Part shown: positions 45,353 to 55,872 of the stretch, in pieces | Numbering within the stretch: position 1 is the first letter of the stretch | Layout: the number at the start of each line of letters is the position of its first letter | The notes under the pieces: model-generated | What the model was told of the DNA's origin: nothing | What the model saw: the letters and a program-made list of their open reading frames with translations, nothing else | The model's database searches: none | Translations under genes and position numbers: made by a program | DNA from: Thermosipho atlanticus DSM 15807 | GTDB taxonomy: Bacteria > Thermotogota > Thermotogae > Thermotogales > Fervidobacteriaceae | Assembly: GCF_900129985.1 (NCBI RefSeq) | Contig: NZ_FQXN01000001.1 | Span: 1 to 64,000 of the forward strand | DNA: 64,000 nt | Direction: 5' to 3'

Positions 45353-47932
45353 ATGCGTAGCGATGAAATAAGAAAATTATTTTTAGAATTTTTTAAGAAA
45401 AAAAACCATAAAATTTTACCGAGTGCTTCTTTAGTACCAGATGACCCTCAACTTCTCTTTACTGTAGCAGGGATGGTTCCGTTTAAGTCGATTTTTTGGG
45501 GTAAAGTGGATCCCGTTTATACTAGAATAGCTACCTGTCAGAAATGTTTGAGAACAACGGATATAGAAAACGTAGGGAAAACGCCTAGACATCACACTTT
45601 TTTTGAGATGCTTGGCAATTTTTCTTTTGGTGATTATTTTAAAGAAGAAGCTATAGAATGGGCCTGGGAATTTATTACACAAGTTTTAAAAATTCCAGAA
45701 GAAAAACTGTGGATATCCGTTTATGAGAAAGATGACGAAGCATATGAAATATGGAGAAGGATTGGAGTACCAACTAATAAAATTCTAAAGTTAGGAAAAG
45801 AAGACAATTTTTGGGGCCCTGCAGGTCCGACAGGTCCTTGTGGACCTGATACGGAGATTTTTTATGATACTGGTATTGAAGTACCAACATTTGATGGTAA
45901 GGAACCTAATCCTGCAAATACAGAAGGTAGATTTGTAGAAATTTGGAATTTAGTGTTCACAGAATTTTATCAAGATGAAGAAGGAAATTTACAACCGTTA
46001 AAAAGGAAAAACATAGATACAGGTGCTGGTTTGGAAAGACTGGCGGCAATGATGCAAAAAGTATATTATAACTTTGATACTGATCTTTTTAAACCTATAA
46101 TAGATACCATATGTAACATTTTAAATGTCAGATACAAAGAAAATGAAGAAACCGATGTTTCTATTAGAGTTATAGCTGATCATATAAGAGCAATTACTTT
46201 TTTGATTTCTGATGGAGTTTTACCTTCCAACGAAGGAAGAGGATATGTTTTAAGAAGAATTTTGAGAAGAGCAGCAAGACATGGAGCTCTCTTAGGCGCA
46301 AAAAGACCTTTTTTGTATCACATAGTTTCTGCTGTTGTAGAAAAAATGAATTCTGTTTATCCAGAAATAAAAGAAAAAGAAGAGTTTGTTAAAAAGATTG
46401 TATTAGGTGAGGAAGAAAGATTTTTGCAAAATTTAAATAGAGGTATTGAAATAGTTCATAGGATAGCAAAGGAAAATAATGGTGTTATAAGTGGGGAAGA
46501 CGCTTTTAAAATGTACGATACTTATGGTTTTCCTATCGACATATTGAGAGATATTGCTGAAGAGAATAATTACAAACTTGATGTAAAAGGTTTTGAACAA
46601 TATATGGAGCAACAAAGAAAAAGAGGAAGAGAAGCAATAGGTGAAATTGAATTTTCTAAAAAGACAGTATATGAATCTTTATCAATAAAGACAGAATTTG
46701 TTGGATACGAGAAAATGGAGGAAGATTCGAAAATTCTTTATATTAGAACTGACGATTTTGTGACTGAAGCAAACGATGTCGATTGTGAAATAATTTTAGA
46801 TAAAACTCCTTTTTATGCAGAAAAAGGTGGCCAAGTTTCTGATAAAGGTGTTATTAAAGGAGATTATGGAGAATTTTATGTGGAATATGTTTATAGTCCA
46901 AAGGAAGGGATTATAGTACATAAGGGCAAGTTGAAAGGTAAGTTAAAAGTAGGCGAAGTTGTTAAATCTAAAGTAGATGTTGATAAGAGAAAAGCGACGA
47001 TGAGAAACCATACGGCGACTCATTTATTACATGCTGCATTAAGAAAAGTATTAGGTAACCATGTAAAACAATCGGGATCATTAGTAGCTCCTGAAAAGCT
47101 AAGATTTGACTTTACTCATTTTGCTGCCTTAACCCCGGAAGAGATAAAAGAAGTGGAAGATATAGTTAACAAAGAAATTCTTAAAGCTCAAAACGTTGTT
47201 ATTGAAGAAAAAACTTTTGAAGAAGCAATAAAAGAAGGAGCAATAGCTTTATTTGAAGAGAAATACGGAGATTATGTTAGAGTTGTTAAAGTTGGATTGT
47301 TCAGCGAAGAGTTGTGTGGAGGTACCCATGTTGCAAATACTGGGGAAATAGGACTATTCAAAATTATATCTGAAGGATCTGTAAGTGCTGGAGTTAGGAG
47401 AATTGAAGCAATTACTGGTTTGAAATCTCTGGACTATTTAAGAAATCTTGAGGAAAATTGGAAGTTAATTAAATTAGAGCTAGACGCTAATGATTCTGAA
47501 GTAATTAACAAAATCAAAAAATTCAAATCGGAGATTAAGGAGTTTGAAAACAAACTCAAAGAACAGGTGAAAAAATCAATTAATATTGAAAGTATTTTGA
47601 AGAGTTCGGAAGAAATCAATTCAATAAGATTTAATGTACTAAAGTTTGAAAACATGGACACGGAGGCTCTGAGAGAAATAGCTGATAGATTAATTGATAA
47701 AGGGTTAGATCTTGTTGTTATATTTAATAAAGTTGGGAGCAAAGTAATTATAATTGTAAAAAGAAAGAAAGATCAGGAAAGATTACATTCTGGGAAAATA
47801 GCTAAAGAACTGGCTAAAGAACTTAATGGTGGTGGAGGTGGAAGACCGGATTTTGCTCAAGCTGGTGGAAAGGACGCGTCGAAAATTGATAAAGCAATAC
47901 AAAAGTTAAGATATATTTTAAAGGAGTGTTGA
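45353..47932 (+). CDS. alaS: Alanyl-tRNA synthetase
   Basis: An 859-residue class II synthetase. It shows motif 1-3 features ([34 protein letters not shown]), the editing-domain zinc/histidine sites [13 protein letters not shown] and CGGTHV, and the C-terminal glycine-rich [14 protein letters not shown]. It charges tRNA-Ala and clears misacylated serine or glycine. The start is ATG after TGGAGGTGG. Confidence 0.98.
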   Translation: MRSDEIRKLFLEFFKKKNHKILPSASLVPDDPQLLFTVAGMVPFKSIFWGKVDPVYTRIATCQKCLRTTDIENVGKTPRHHTFFEMLGNFSFGDYFKEEAIEWAWEFITQVLKIPEEKLWISVYEKDDEAYEIWRRIGVPTNKILKLGKEDNFWGPAGPTGPCGPDTEIFYDTGIEVPTFDGKEPNPANTEGRFVEIWNLVFTEFYQDEEGNLQPLKRKNIDTGAGLERLAAMMQKVYYNFDTDLFKPIIDTICNILNVRYKENEETDVSIRVIADHIRAITFLISDGVLPSNEGRGYVLRRILRRAARHGALLGAKRPFLYHIVSAVVEKMNSVYPEIKEKEEFVKKIVLGEEERFLQNLNRGIEIVHRIAKENNGVISGEDAFKMYDTYGFPIDILRDIAEENNYKLDVKGFEQYMEQQRKRGREAIGEIEFSKKTVYESLSIKTEFVGYEKMEEDSKILYIRTDDFVTEANDVDCEIILDKTPFYAEKGGQVSDKGVIKGDYGEFYVEYVYSPKEGIIVHKGKLKGKLKVGEVVKSKVDVDKRKATMRNHTATHLLHAALRKVLGNHVKQSGSLVAPEKLRFDFTHFAALTPEEIKEVEDIVNKEILKAQNVVIEEKTFEEAIKEGAIALFEEKYGDYVRVVKVGLFSEELCGGTHVANTGEIGLFKIISEGSVSAGVRRIEAITGLKSLDYLRNLEENWKLIKLELDANDSEVINKIKKFKSEIKEFENKLKEQVKKSINIESILKSSEEINSIRFNVLKFENMDTEALREIADRLIDKGLDLVVIFNKVGSKVIIIVKRKKDQERLHSGKIAKELAKELNGGGGGRPDFAQAGGKDASKIDKAIQKLRYILKEC

Positions 47933-47933
47933 T

Positions 47934-48947
47934 ATGTTTAAAAGGCATGATATGGGTATAGACTTAGGTACAGCAAATACATTAGTTTATGTAAAAGGGA
48001 AAGGTATAGTAATTAACGAGCCTTCAGTTGTAGCAATAAACGTTGAGACCGATGAAGTAATAAAAGTGGGGAATGAAGCAAAAAATATGATTGGGAAAAC
48101 ACCAGCATATATTAAGGCTATTAGACCTTTAAAGGATGGAGTAATTGCTGATTATAACATAGCATTAGCTATGTTAGATTATTATATCGGCAAGGCTCAA
48201 AATGGGTTTTCATTTTTCAGACCTAATGTTGTAGTTGGTGTGCCCGTAGGGATTACTGAAGTAGAAAGTAGGGCAATAATAGAAGCAGGGAACGAGGCGG
48301 GAGCTAAGAGAGTTTTTTTAATAGAGGAGCCAATGGCCACTGCAATAGGAGCTAATTTAGATGTGGAAGAGCCTTCAGGAAATATGGTTGTTGATATTGG
48401 TGGAGGTACTACTGAAATTGCGGTAATATCTTTGGGAAGTTTAGTAACGTGGACATCTATTAGAGTTGCAGGAGACGAACTCGATGAAGCTATAATCCAG
48501 TACGTTCGAGAGGTTTATAGAGTAGTAATTGGTGAGCGAACTGCTGAAAGAGTAAAAATAGAAATTGGGAATGTATATCCTGAAAAAGAATATGATGAAT
48601 TAGAAACATACGTAACAGGGATAGATCTTTCGAGTGGCCTTCCAAAAAAGTTAATTTTAAAAGGTGGAGAAATTAGAGAGGCTTTGAAACCAATAGTAAT
48701 ACAAATAATTGAATCTACAAAACTTACGTTGGAAAAAACTCCTCCTGAACTTGTTGCTGATATTACAGAAAAAGGGATAGTGGTAGCAGGTGGAGGTGCA
48801 CTGTTAAGGGGATTAACTAAACTTATTACAAAAGAAACAGGAATTGACGCATTAATTGCAGATGATCCTCTTACTTGTGTTGCAAGAGGCGCTGGAATGG
48901 TTTTAAATAAAGTATCTATTTTGTCCAGGCTTAGGAGGAACGAATGA
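47934..48947 (+). CDS. mreB: Rod-shape protein MreB
   Basis: A 337-residue bacterial actin: [19 protein letters not shown] at the N-terminus, [17 protein letters not shown] in the second phosphate loop and [12 protein letters not shown] near 285. Filaments guide side-wall synthesis. ATG, 1 nt after the alaS stop, with AAGGAG upstream. It overlaps the following gene by 4 nt. Confidence 0.97.
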   Translation: MFKRHDMGIDLGTANTLVYVKGKGIVINEPSVVAINVETDEVIKVGNEAKNMIGKTPAYIKAIRPLKDGVIADYNIALAMLDYYIGKAQNGFSFFRPNVVVGVPVGITEVESRAIIEAGNEAGAKRVFLIEEPMATAIGANLDVEEPSGNMVVDIGGGTTEIAVISLGSLVTWTSIRVAGDELDEAIIQYVREVYRVVIGERTAERVKIEIGNVYPEKEYDELETYVTGIDLSSGLPKKLILKGGEIREALKPIVIQIIESTKLTLEKTPPELVADITEKGIVVAGGGALLRGLTKLITKETGIDALIADDPLTCVARGAGMVLNKVSILSRLRRNE

Positions 48948-49570
48948 AAAATTATAAAAATGAAGTTTTACTTTTTGTATTGCTCATTTTGATATCAATT
49001 TTTTTAGTTAATGTTCTTTTAGAAAATAGAATAGTCAAAGTTGCAAAAGAGAGTTATTCAAGAATTTTTAATCCATTTTTTCTGTTGAGGAAGGTTTTAA
49101 ATGAATTGATGGAAAGAAAAGAAGTAACATATGAAGTAAATTTATTTGATTCCAAACTTGATGTTTTGGAAGTATTAAGTTATTCGATTGATGGTATTTA
49201 TTTTTACGAGATAAAGAAACCTGGAATAGTTTTGACAGTAGATGGTAAGTTCGTTGGAATTGCGAAAACTACAGGAAAATACGTTTACGTAAAAAAATGG
49301 TGGTATGATACAATTAATGTTACTATTATAACCGGAAGTTTTGAACTTGAGGCAATTATAAAAGATGGAAAATTAATTATAGAAGATGAAGTTGATGTAA
49401 AATCTGGAGAGGTTTATTTATCCAAATATTCTCCTTATGGTTATTTACTGTACAAACAAGGTATCAGTTTAGGTAATATAAAAGATGGTATTTTTTTCAA
49501 AAATTTACCTAATATCTCTTTCAAAACCAAGTTTATTTTACTACCGGATTATATAAAAGGCAGAGGATGA
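48944..49570 (+). CDS. Single-pass membrane protein after mreB (MreC-like position)
   Basis: A 208-residue protein with an N-terminal membrane helix (about 8-26, [19 protein letters not shown]), a short helix and a beta-rich external part containing [18 protein letters not shown]. It directly follows mreB with a 4-nt overlap, where mreC normally sits. Topology fits MreC, but I see no clear MreC core motif and it is shorter than usual. Best called a possible divergent MreC. ATG after AGGAGG. Confidence 0.6.
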   Translation: MKNYKNEVLLFVLLILISIFLVNVLLENRIVKVAKESYSRIFNPFFLLRKVLNELMERKEVTYEVNLFDSKLDVLEVLSYSIDGIYFYEIKKPGIVLTVDGKFVGIAKTTGKYVYVKKWWYDTINVTIITGSFELEAIIKDGKLIIEDEVDVKSGEVYLSKYSPYGYLLYKQGISLGNIKDGIFFKNLPNISFKTKFILLPDYIKGRG

Positions 49571-49574
49571 TAAT

Positions 49575-50822
49575 ATGGGTTTTTTTAGAGTACAGAAATC
49601 TAAATTAAGTGGAAAAGTTAAAATTTCTGGTGCTAAAAACGCAGCTCTTCCTATTTTGGCAGCATCGTTATTAACGAATGATGTTGTAATAGTTGAGAAT
49701 GTACCAGATTTGTTGGATGTACAGACAATGTTATGTATTATTAGAGAATCGGGTAAAAAAGTGGAATTTGAAAATGGAAAAATAAAAATTTCGGGGGAAG
49801 TTACTAATGGCAAAATATCATATGAATTAGTAAGGAAGATGAGAGCTTCTTTTAATGTGCTAGGTCCTCTTGCTGCTGTTTTAGGAAAAGCAAGAGTGGC
49901 TTTACCTGGTGGGTGTGCAATAGGTGTAAGACCGGTTGATTTTCATATAGAGGGTTTAAAAAAATTGGGATTTGAAATAACGATTGAACATGGGGAAGTA
50001 TATGCTGAATATAGAAAAAAAGACAAAGATGTGATAATTTCTCTGCCGTTTCCAAGTGTTGGTGCAACTGAACATTTAATGACAACAGCGGCGATATTGG
50101 AAGGAACAACTATTATAGAAAATGCTGCAATGGAGCCTGAAATAGAAGATTTACAATCTTTTTTGAACAAGATGGGAGCTAAAGTAAGCGGGGCAGGAAC
50201 TAAGAAGATTTTCATTGAAGGAGTTAATTTATTAAATAGTGTTAAGCACAAGGTCATACCCGATAGAATAGAAGCTGGAACTTATGCTATTGCGATTGCT
50301 GCAAGTGGAGGGAAAGGCTATATAGAAAACATTATTCCTTCGCATTTAGACGCCTTATGGCAAGTTTTGACTGAAACTGGCACGATATTGGAATTTTACG
50401 AAAATAAAGTTTTTGTAGATGGTTCGAGAGAGAAAAAAAGTGCGAAAATTAATATACTACCCTATCCTGGTTTTCCCACTGATTTGCAGCCACAAATAAT
50501 GGTGTATCTTTCTGTTGCGAAAGGTACAAGTATGATATCTGAAAATGTTTTTAAGAATAGGTTTCTTCATGTAGATGAATTAGTAAGAATGGGAGCTGAT
50601 ATTTACATAACAAATGGTACGGCTATAATTAACGGTGTTGAAAAATTGAGTGGTGCTAAAGTAGAAGGAACTGATTTACGAGCAAGTGCAGCTTTAATTA
50701 TTGCCGGGCTAATAGCTGAAGGGACTACAGAAGTTTATAATGACTTTCATGTTCTTAGAGGTTATGAACTAATTGTGGATAAAATAAGAAGTTTAGGTGG
50801 AAATATAGAACATTTGGGGTGA
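49575..50822 (+). CDS. murA: UDP-N-acetylglucosamine 1-carboxyvinyltransferase
   Basis: A 415-residue enolpyruvyl transferase made of two inside-out barrels. [18 protein letters not shown] is at the N-terminus, the catalytic cysteine loop [16 protein letters not shown] near 115, and [16 protein letters not shown] near 300. It performs the first committed step of peptidoglycan synthesis. The cysteine present at the loop predicts fosfomycin sensitivity by family knowledge. ATG, GAGGA upstream. Confidence 0.97.
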   Translation: MGFFRVQKSKLSGKVKISGAKNAALPILAASLLTNDVVIVENVPDLLDVQTMLCIIRESGKKVEFENGKIKISGEVTNGKISYELVRKMRASFNVLGPLAAVLGKARVALPGGCAIGVRPVDFHIEGLKKLGFEITIEHGEVYAEYRKKDKDVIISLPFPSVGATEHLMTTAAILEGTTIIENAAMEPEIEDLQSFLNKMGAKVSGAGTKKIFIEGVNLLNSVKHKVIPDRIEAGTYAIAIAASGGKGYIENIIPSHLDALWQVLTETGTILEFYENKVFVDGSREKKSAKINILPYPGFPTDLQPQIMVYLSVAKGTSMISENVFKNRFLHVDELVRMGADIYITNGTAIINGVEKLSGAKVEGTDLRASAALIIAGLIAEGTTEVYNDFHVLRGYELIVDKIRSLGGNIEHLG

Positions 50823-50826
50823 TTTT

Positions 50827-52623
50827 TTGAAAAGGAAATTATATTTATTTTCAATTGATATTCTAGCAACTGTGTTTGCTGGTGTTTTGGCTTTATTTGT
50901 AAGGTTTGGTTTTGATTTTGCAGAAATGAGCAAATATAATAAATTTATTTATGTTTATATAGTTGTTTCTGCTATTGTGTATGTTTTCAATGGAAATTAT
51001 AATATTGTTTGGAGGTATGCAACCTCAAAAGATTTTCTGATAATTTTTCGTGGGACTTTCATTTCTTATGTTGGTGTATTAACTTTTTTACATTTTTATC
51101 GAGGTATTATTCTTCCGAGATCAGTTGGGATGTTAACTTTTTTAGGTTCTTTTGTGTTGTTGATAGTTATAAGATTATTTTACCAACATTTTGTTTTTAG
51201 CGCAAAAAGCGGTAATAAAAAAATAGTAATAATAGGAGCAGGAGATGCAGGAGTAATGATAGCTAGAGAGGTTCAGCATTCAGGATATGGAACAATTTTA
51301 ACTTTTTTAGATGATGATCCTTTAAAAATTGGCAGAACAATTTCCGGTATTAGGGTTGAAGGTCCTATTTCAAGAATAATGGAATTTGTAAAAAAATACG
51401 ATATTGATGAGGTAATTATTGCAATTCCATCTGCGACTAGTGAGCAAATAAGATCAATATTAAAACATATTGATTTAGATCTAGTTAAAGTAAGAGTATT
51501 ACCACATATTAACGAACTTTTAAAAGAAGAAGTAAAACTTGAAGATATCAGGGATTTGTCTTTGGAAGATATAATAGGTAGGAAACCTGTGAAAGTAGAT
51601 TTGGAAAGAATTGGAAAATATTTGTCCAATAAAGTAGTAATGGTAACGGGTGCGGGTGGAAGTATTGGTTCTGAACTTTGCAGGCAAATATCATTACAGA
51701 AACCAAAACTGTTAATTTTGTTAGGAAGAGGCGAAAATAGTATATATGAGATAAGCGAAGATTTGGTGGCCAGGTTTGAGAATTTGGATTTTGTAAGGGT
51801 AATAGGGGATGTTGAAAATGAAGAATGGATGGAAGCTATATTTAAAAAATTTAGGCCGGAAATAATTTTTCACGCAGCAGCTCACAAACATGTTCCATTG
51901 ATGGAAGAGAATCCGTATGAAGCTATTAGAGTAAATGTATTTGGAACAATAAATTTAGTAAAACTTTCATGTAAATATAATGTAGAAAGGTTTATATTTA
52001 TATCAACGGATAAAGCGGTAAATCCCACATCTTTTATGGGATTAAGTAAGAGAATAGCAGAATTGTACGTTCTTTCTAACTCTGACGATTGTAAAACGAA
52101 ATTTGGAGTTGTTAGGTTTGGTAACGTATTAGGTAGTAGAGGAAGTGTTTTGTGGAAATTTAAAAGACAAATTGAGCAAAATAAACCCGTAACAATTACC
52201 GATCCGAAGATGAAGAGATACTTTATGAGTATACCTGAAGCAGTTTCGTTAGTGTTGGAAGCAGGTGTATATTTAAAAGGAAAAAAATTATTTGTTTTAG
52301 ATATGGGAGAGCAGATTCCAATAGAAAATGTTGCTAAATCTTTAGCAAAATTGATGGGGAAAGGAGATATAAAAATAAAGTATATAGGTATTAGGCCTGG
52401 AGAAAAACTAAGTGAAGAATTATTTTATCCATATGAAATTCCAAAAAATACCCATCATACTAAAATATTTGATATAGAATACAAACCGGATCTTTCGAGG
52501 GAAGAAATTGAAAAGAAGACAAGAGATTTACTTGAAAAATTGAAAATGGGAGATATAAAAGAAGCAGTATTACTTGCAAAAGAAATTGTTCCAGAATTTA
52601 ATTACAAGGAGGCACAAGTGTGA
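50827..52623 (+). CDS. Membrane-bound nucleotide-sugar dehydratase (CapD/PglF family)
   Basis: A 598-residue protein with four N-terminal membrane helices (about 1-115), a first Rossmann domain (IIGAGDAGVMIAREV near 140) and a second catalytic short-chain dehydratase domain starting VTGAGGSIGSELC near 275. The latter includes STDKAVNPTSFMGLSKR, in which the usual Tyr of the catalytic triad is replaced by Met, as in this family. It probably makes 4-keto-6-deoxy UDP-sugars (UDP-GlcNAc 4,6-dehydratase) for surface glycans. TTG start after GGGGTGA. Confidence 0.9.
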   Translation: MKRKLYLFSIDILATVFAGVLALFVRFGFDFAEMSKYNKFIYVYIVVSAIVYVFNGNYNIVWRYATSKDFLIIFRGTFISYVGVLTFLHFYRGIILPRSVGMLTFLGSFVLLIVIRLFYQHFVFSAKSGNKKIVIIGAGDAGVMIAREVQHSGYGTILTFLDDDPLKIGRTISGIRVEGPISRIMEFVKKYDIDEVIIAIPSATSEQIRSILKHIDLDLVKVRVLPHINELLKEEVKLEDIRDLSLEDIIGRKPVKVDLERIGKYLSNKVVMVTGAGGSIGSELCRQISLQKPKLLILLGRGENSIYEISEDLVARFENLDFVRVIGDVENEEWMEAIFKKFRPEIIFHAAAHKHVPLMEENPYEAIRVNVFGTINLVKLSCKYNVERFIFISTDKAVNPTSFMGLSKRIAELYVLSNSDDCKTKFGVVRFGNVLGSRGSVLWKFKRQIEQNKPVTITDPKMKRYFMSIPEAVSLVLEAGVYLKGKKLFVLDMGEQIPIENVAKSLAKLMGKGDIKIKYIGIRPGEKLSEELFYPYEIPKNTHHTKIFDIEYKPDLSREEIEKKTRDLLEKLKMGDIKEAVLLAKEIVPEFNYKEAQV

Positions 52624-53138
52624 AATTTATAGATGGATTTAATGTAAAGTATGTGAAGAAAGAAAAAAAGAATATGCTAACTGCTATAGTTAAGAAGTTG
52701 TCGGAGTTTCAAGAAAATGGAATTAAGTGTTCTCTTGTCCCTAACGAAAATTTTGGATATTTGCGTTTGGAAATATATGAAACAGAAAATGAAGGAGAAT
52801 TAGTTTATTTTAGTGGATTTTCTTTGACTGAAGATTTAGGTGATTGGTTAACGAAAAACTCTGAATACAGAACTTTTTCAGAGGAATTAAAGATTACTAA
52901 TTCTCTAATGTTGGATGTTGAAGTCTCTGAAATAAAAACTGAAAAAATAAAAGGATTGATTGTGAAAAACAATGTTATATACGTTTTACTAGACAAAGAA
53001 CTTACTTTTAATATGTCTAACATAGAAATAGCAAAGCTTGTAATTAGAGTTTTGGTAGAAAATGTTTTTGAAAGTATGTTTGATGAAGAAGAATACGAAT
53101 TTGAAATTGAATCTGAATTAACAGATTTTTTCTCGTGA
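52620..53138 (+). CDS. Hypothetical protein
   Basis: A 172-residue soluble, acidic protein with no recognised domain. N-terminal helix with lysines (KKEKKNMLTAIVKKLSEF), a mixed alpha/beta middle and a strongly acidic end (MFDEEEYEFEIESELTD). GTG start overlaps the dehydratase stop by 4 nt (GTGTGA), with AAGGAGG upstream, so it is likely translated. It is followed in 9 nt by a small membrane protein. Confidence 0.65.
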   Translation: MKFIDGFNVKYVKKEKKNMLTAIVKKLSEFQENGIKCSLVPNENFGYLRLEIYETENEGELVYFSGFSLTEDLGDWLTKNSEYRTFSEELKITNSLMLDVEVSEIKTEKIKGLIVKNNVIYVLLDKELTFNMSNIEIAKLVIRVLVENVFESMFDEEEYEFEIESELTDFFS

Positions 53139-53147
53139 GGTGAGAGT

Positions 53148-53444
53148 ATGTCAGGTGTATTTTTAATATCATTGGGAGTTTTGATAATTTTAGCTGTGTT
53201 TTTTTCTCTGTCGAATTCGTTTTGGATATTTATAGGGTTTTTAATAGGTACTTTTGGTGTTTTTAAGATGGTTAAATCATTTCCTAATGGAGCTGGTTCA
53301 TTGTTGGTTGGTGTTATAATTATAATAACGTCTTTAGGAGTCGTTGACATTAATTTTTGGGAATTTATTTTAGTTTTATTAGGTGCAGGATTAATAGAGG
53401 GTGGATTAAGGATTGTAGTTTCAAATATTAAAAATAATGAATGA
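53148..53444 (+). CDS. Small membrane protein of unknown function
   Basis: A 98-residue hydrophobic protein with about three or four helices (GVFLISLGVLIILAVFFSLS; SFWIFIGFLIGTFGVFKMV; SLLVGVIIIITSLGVVDI; FILVLLGAGLIEGGLRIVV). No family is recognised. Good GTGAGGTGAGAG ribosome-binding site. It may form a two-gene unit with the preceding hypothetical gene. Confidence 0.65.
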   Translation: MSGVFLISLGVLIILAVFFSLSNSFWIFIGFLIGTFGVFKMVKSFPNGAGSLLVGVIIIITSLGVVDINFWEFILVLLGAGLIEGGLRIVVSNIKNNE

Positions 53445-53496
53445 CAATAATATGATATAATTTTTCTGAATGAAAATTCATATCGGAGGTGGGCAA

Positions 53497-55557
53497 ATGT
53501 CAACTGTGGACAAGAAAAGAACACTTTCTCTAATTGGTCATAACGGATCAGGAAAAAGTTATTTACTTTCCGCTATGTTGTTTAATGCCGGAAAGTTAGA
53601 CAAAATTGGTAGTAAAGAAGTAGATTACGAACCTATTGAAGCTGAAAAAGGTGCAAGTATTTCTTCGCATGTAGCTACTTTTGACTTTAACGATATACAA
53701 TATACAGTGATTGATACCCCAGGATTTAGTGACTTTGTTGGTGAAGTCATAAATGCGCTATTTGTAACAGAAAATATTGTTTCCGTTGTCAATGCTACGG
53801 CTGGAGTGGAAATCCAAACTGAAAGAACGTGGGCGATGGCCGAAGGAATGAAAAAACCTATTATGGTTTTTGTTAACCAAATGGACAAAGAAAGAGCAAG
53901 CTTTGAGAATGTATTAAATAGTTTAAAAGAAAGATTTGAAAGAAAATTTGTACCTATTTTTTATCCAATTGGTGAAGCTGAAAATTTCAAAGGAATAGTT
54001 GATCTTTTCTCTGGTAAAGCATATTCGTACGAAAATGGAAAAGCAAAACAAACAGATATCCCTGATGAATTAAAATCAAAAATTGAAGAGTTGAAAGCTT
54101 CTATGATAGAAGATATTGTTTCTTTAGACGAAGAATTGATGGAGAAATATTTTGCTGATGAAGAAATTACAGCTGAAGAGCTTTTAAAGACATTGAAAAT
54201 AGGCTATCGTTCAGGTGAAATAGTTCCAGTTTTTTGCGGTTCTGCAGAGAAGAATATAGGTGTTGATCTCTTCTTAAAGACTGTTAAAATTTTAGGTGTC
54301 AATCCTTCTGAAGGGTTAGCTTACAAGGCAAAATTGGAATCAGGAGATGAAGTTGAGGTTAATCCTTTGGAAGAAGAACCTGTTGTAGGTTATACGTTTA
54401 AGGCAATTGTTGATCAATTTGTTGGAAAATTAAGTTTTATAAAAATCATAAGTGGAAAATTATCTGCTGGGGATACTTTAATTAATGTTAATAAAGAAAC
54501 TACAGAAAAGATTGGACATATTTACTTTACGAAATTGAAAGAAACTTTTGAAGTTTCCGAAGCTTCCTGTGGAGATATAATTGTAGTTCCTAAATTGAAG
54601 GAAAGTTCTGTAGGAGATACAATGACACACAAAGATAGAAAATTAAAAATTATTCCTCCAGAATTTCCAGAACCAATGATTTCGAAAAGTATTACACCGA
54701 AATCAAAATCTGATATTGACAAGATTAGTAATGGACTTGCAAGATTGGCAGATTCGGATCCAACCTTCCAGTGGGAATTTGATCCTGAGACAGCAGAAAC
54801 AGTTATTTCTGGTATTGGAAGTATACACCTTGAAGCAATGGTTGAAAAGTTAAAAAGCATATTTGGTGTTGATGTTGAAGTAGGAAAACCAAAAATAGCA
54901 TATAGAGAAACTATAATGTCAAAAGCTATTGGTGAACATAAACATAAAAAACAAACAGGTGGCCATGGTCAGTATGGGCATGTAAAGATTGAAATTGAAC
55001 CTCTTGAAAGAGGAAAAGGCTTTGAGTTTATTGATAAAATTGTTGGAGGAGTTATACCAAGAAACTTTATTCCATCGGTGGAAAAGGGTATAAAAGAGGC
55101 AATGAAAAAAGGTTCTCTTGCGGGATTCCCAGTAGTTGATGTTAGAGTAACATTATTTGATGGTTCATACCACGAAGTTGACTCTTCGGATATTTCATTC
55201 CAAATAGCTGCTATCCAAGCCTTTAGAAAGGCTTTTGAGCAAGCAAGACCTGTATTACTTGAACCTATTATGGAAGTTGAAGTTTTTGTTCCCGATGAAA
55301 ATGCAGGAGATGTCATGGGCGAGATAAGTTCAAGAAGAGGAAGACCATTGGGAATGGAACCAGCTGGAAAAGGAACTACAAAAGTAATGGCAGAAGTACC
55401 ATTAGCTGAGATGTTAGATTTTTCGGGAAGGCTTTCTTCTATTACAAGTGGTAGAGGGTACTTTACTATGAAGTTTTTAAAGTATGATATTGTACCACCA
55501 AATGTTCAAGAAAAAATCATTCAAGAAAGAAAGCGAGAGTTAGAGGAACAAGAATAA
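53497..55557 (+). CDS. EF-G-like translational GTPase (EF-G2 type)
   Basis: A 686-residue five-domain protein resembling EF-G. The P-loop is GHNGSGKS, unlike the AHIDAGKT of canonical EF-G. Switch II is DTPGFSDF, in which the catalytic histidine of DTPGHVDF is a phenylalanine. The G4 motif is NQMD. Domain IV begins KKQTGGHGQYGHVKIE. These changes define the EF-G-like paralogue of unclear role. ATG 53497 follows CGGAGGTGG. A terminator ends the unit. A true fusA must exist elsewhere. Confidence 0.9.
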   Translation: MSTVDKKRTLSLIGHNGSGKSYLLSAMLFNAGKLDKIGSKEVDYEPIEAEKGASISSHVATFDFNDIQYTVIDTPGFSDFVGEVINALFVTENIVSVVNATAGVEIQTERTWAMAEGMKKPIMVFVNQMDKERASFENVLNSLKERFERKFVPIFYPIGEAENFKGIVDLFSGKAYSYENGKAKQTDIPDELKSKIEELKASMIEDIVSLDEELMEKYFADEEITAEELLKTLKIGYRSGEIVPVFCGSAEKNIGVDLFLKTVKILGVNPSEGLAYKAKLESGDEVEVNPLEEEPVVGYTFKAIVDQFVGKLSFIKIISGKLSAGDTLINVNKETTEKIGHIYFTKLKETFEVSEASCGDIIVVPKLKESSVGDTMTHKDRKLKIIPPEFPEPMISKSITPKSKSDIDKISNGLARLADSDPTFQWEFDPETAETVISGIGSIHLEAMVEKLKSIFGVDVEVGKPKIAYRETIMSKAIGEHKHKKQTGGHGQYGHVKIEIEPLERGKGFEFIDKIVGGVIPRNFIPSVEKGIKEAMKKGSLAGFPVVDVRVTLFDGSYHEVDSSDISFQIAAIQAFRKAFEQARPVLLEPIMEVEVFVPDENAGDVMGEISSRRGRPLGMEPAGKGTTKVMAEVPLAEMLDFSGRLSSITSGRGYFTMKFLKYDIVPPNVQEKIIQERKRELEEQE

Positions 55558-55590
55558 TCATTAAAGTGAATTTGGTTTTATATTTTTAGG

Positions 55591-55643
55591 AAAAAACACC
55601 CCCTTCTTGCTTTTGGCTCGCCACTTCGGGGGTGTTTTTTTTT
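55591..55643 (+). terminator. Intrinsic terminator after the EF-G-like gene
   Basis: CACCCCC (55597-55603) pairs with GGGGGTG (55628-55634) across a 24-nt loop, with As before and nine Ts after. The loop has a small GGCTCGCC inner fold. Confidence 0.82.
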
Positions 55644-55715
55644 ATAAAAATTCAATTTTTTGATATTGAATAGTTTTAAAATTAAAATTAAAATTAAACA
55701 CTATAAAGTGGCTAT

Positions 55716-55770
55716 ATACCCTACTGGAGAACAAGAATCTAACATTCTTGAATAAAACATTCTTGGGTAT
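55716..55770 (+). other. Possible structured element in a long intergenic region
   Basis: The 461-bp gap 55558-56018 holds, after the terminator, an AT-rich stretch with ATTAAA tandem units (55681-55699). ATACCC (55716-55721) then pairs with GGGTAT (55765-55770) around an inner hairpin CAAGAAT/ATTCTTG (55732-55738 with 55744-55750). The word ACATTCTTG is repeated at 55742 and 55757. No known riboswitch is recognised. The strand and significance are unclear, and the only good promoter lies downstream of it. Confidence 0.25.
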
Positions 55771-55821
55771 CTTAAGTTAAAAAGTTTGATGTAAAAAATA
55801 ATGATAGATAACGGAGTATGT

Positions 55822-55850
55822 TTGACAATATAGAAACTGGAGGATAAAAT
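55822..55850 (+). promoter_or_regulatory. Strong promoter of a small ORF
   Basis: TTGACA (55822-55827), a 17-bp spacer and TAAAAT (55845-55850): the best consensus promoter noticed in the window. Transcription should start near 55857, just before a ribosome-binding site. Confidence 0.7.
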
Positions 55851-55872
55851 ATAAACGTAAAGGGGGATTAAG

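Noticed and set aside
52805-53524. A 239-codon antisense frame
   Set aside because: Lies opposite two genes with good starts and coupling; its protein is a low-complexity Ser/Asn/Ile/Thr/Lys sequence typical of antisense shadows.
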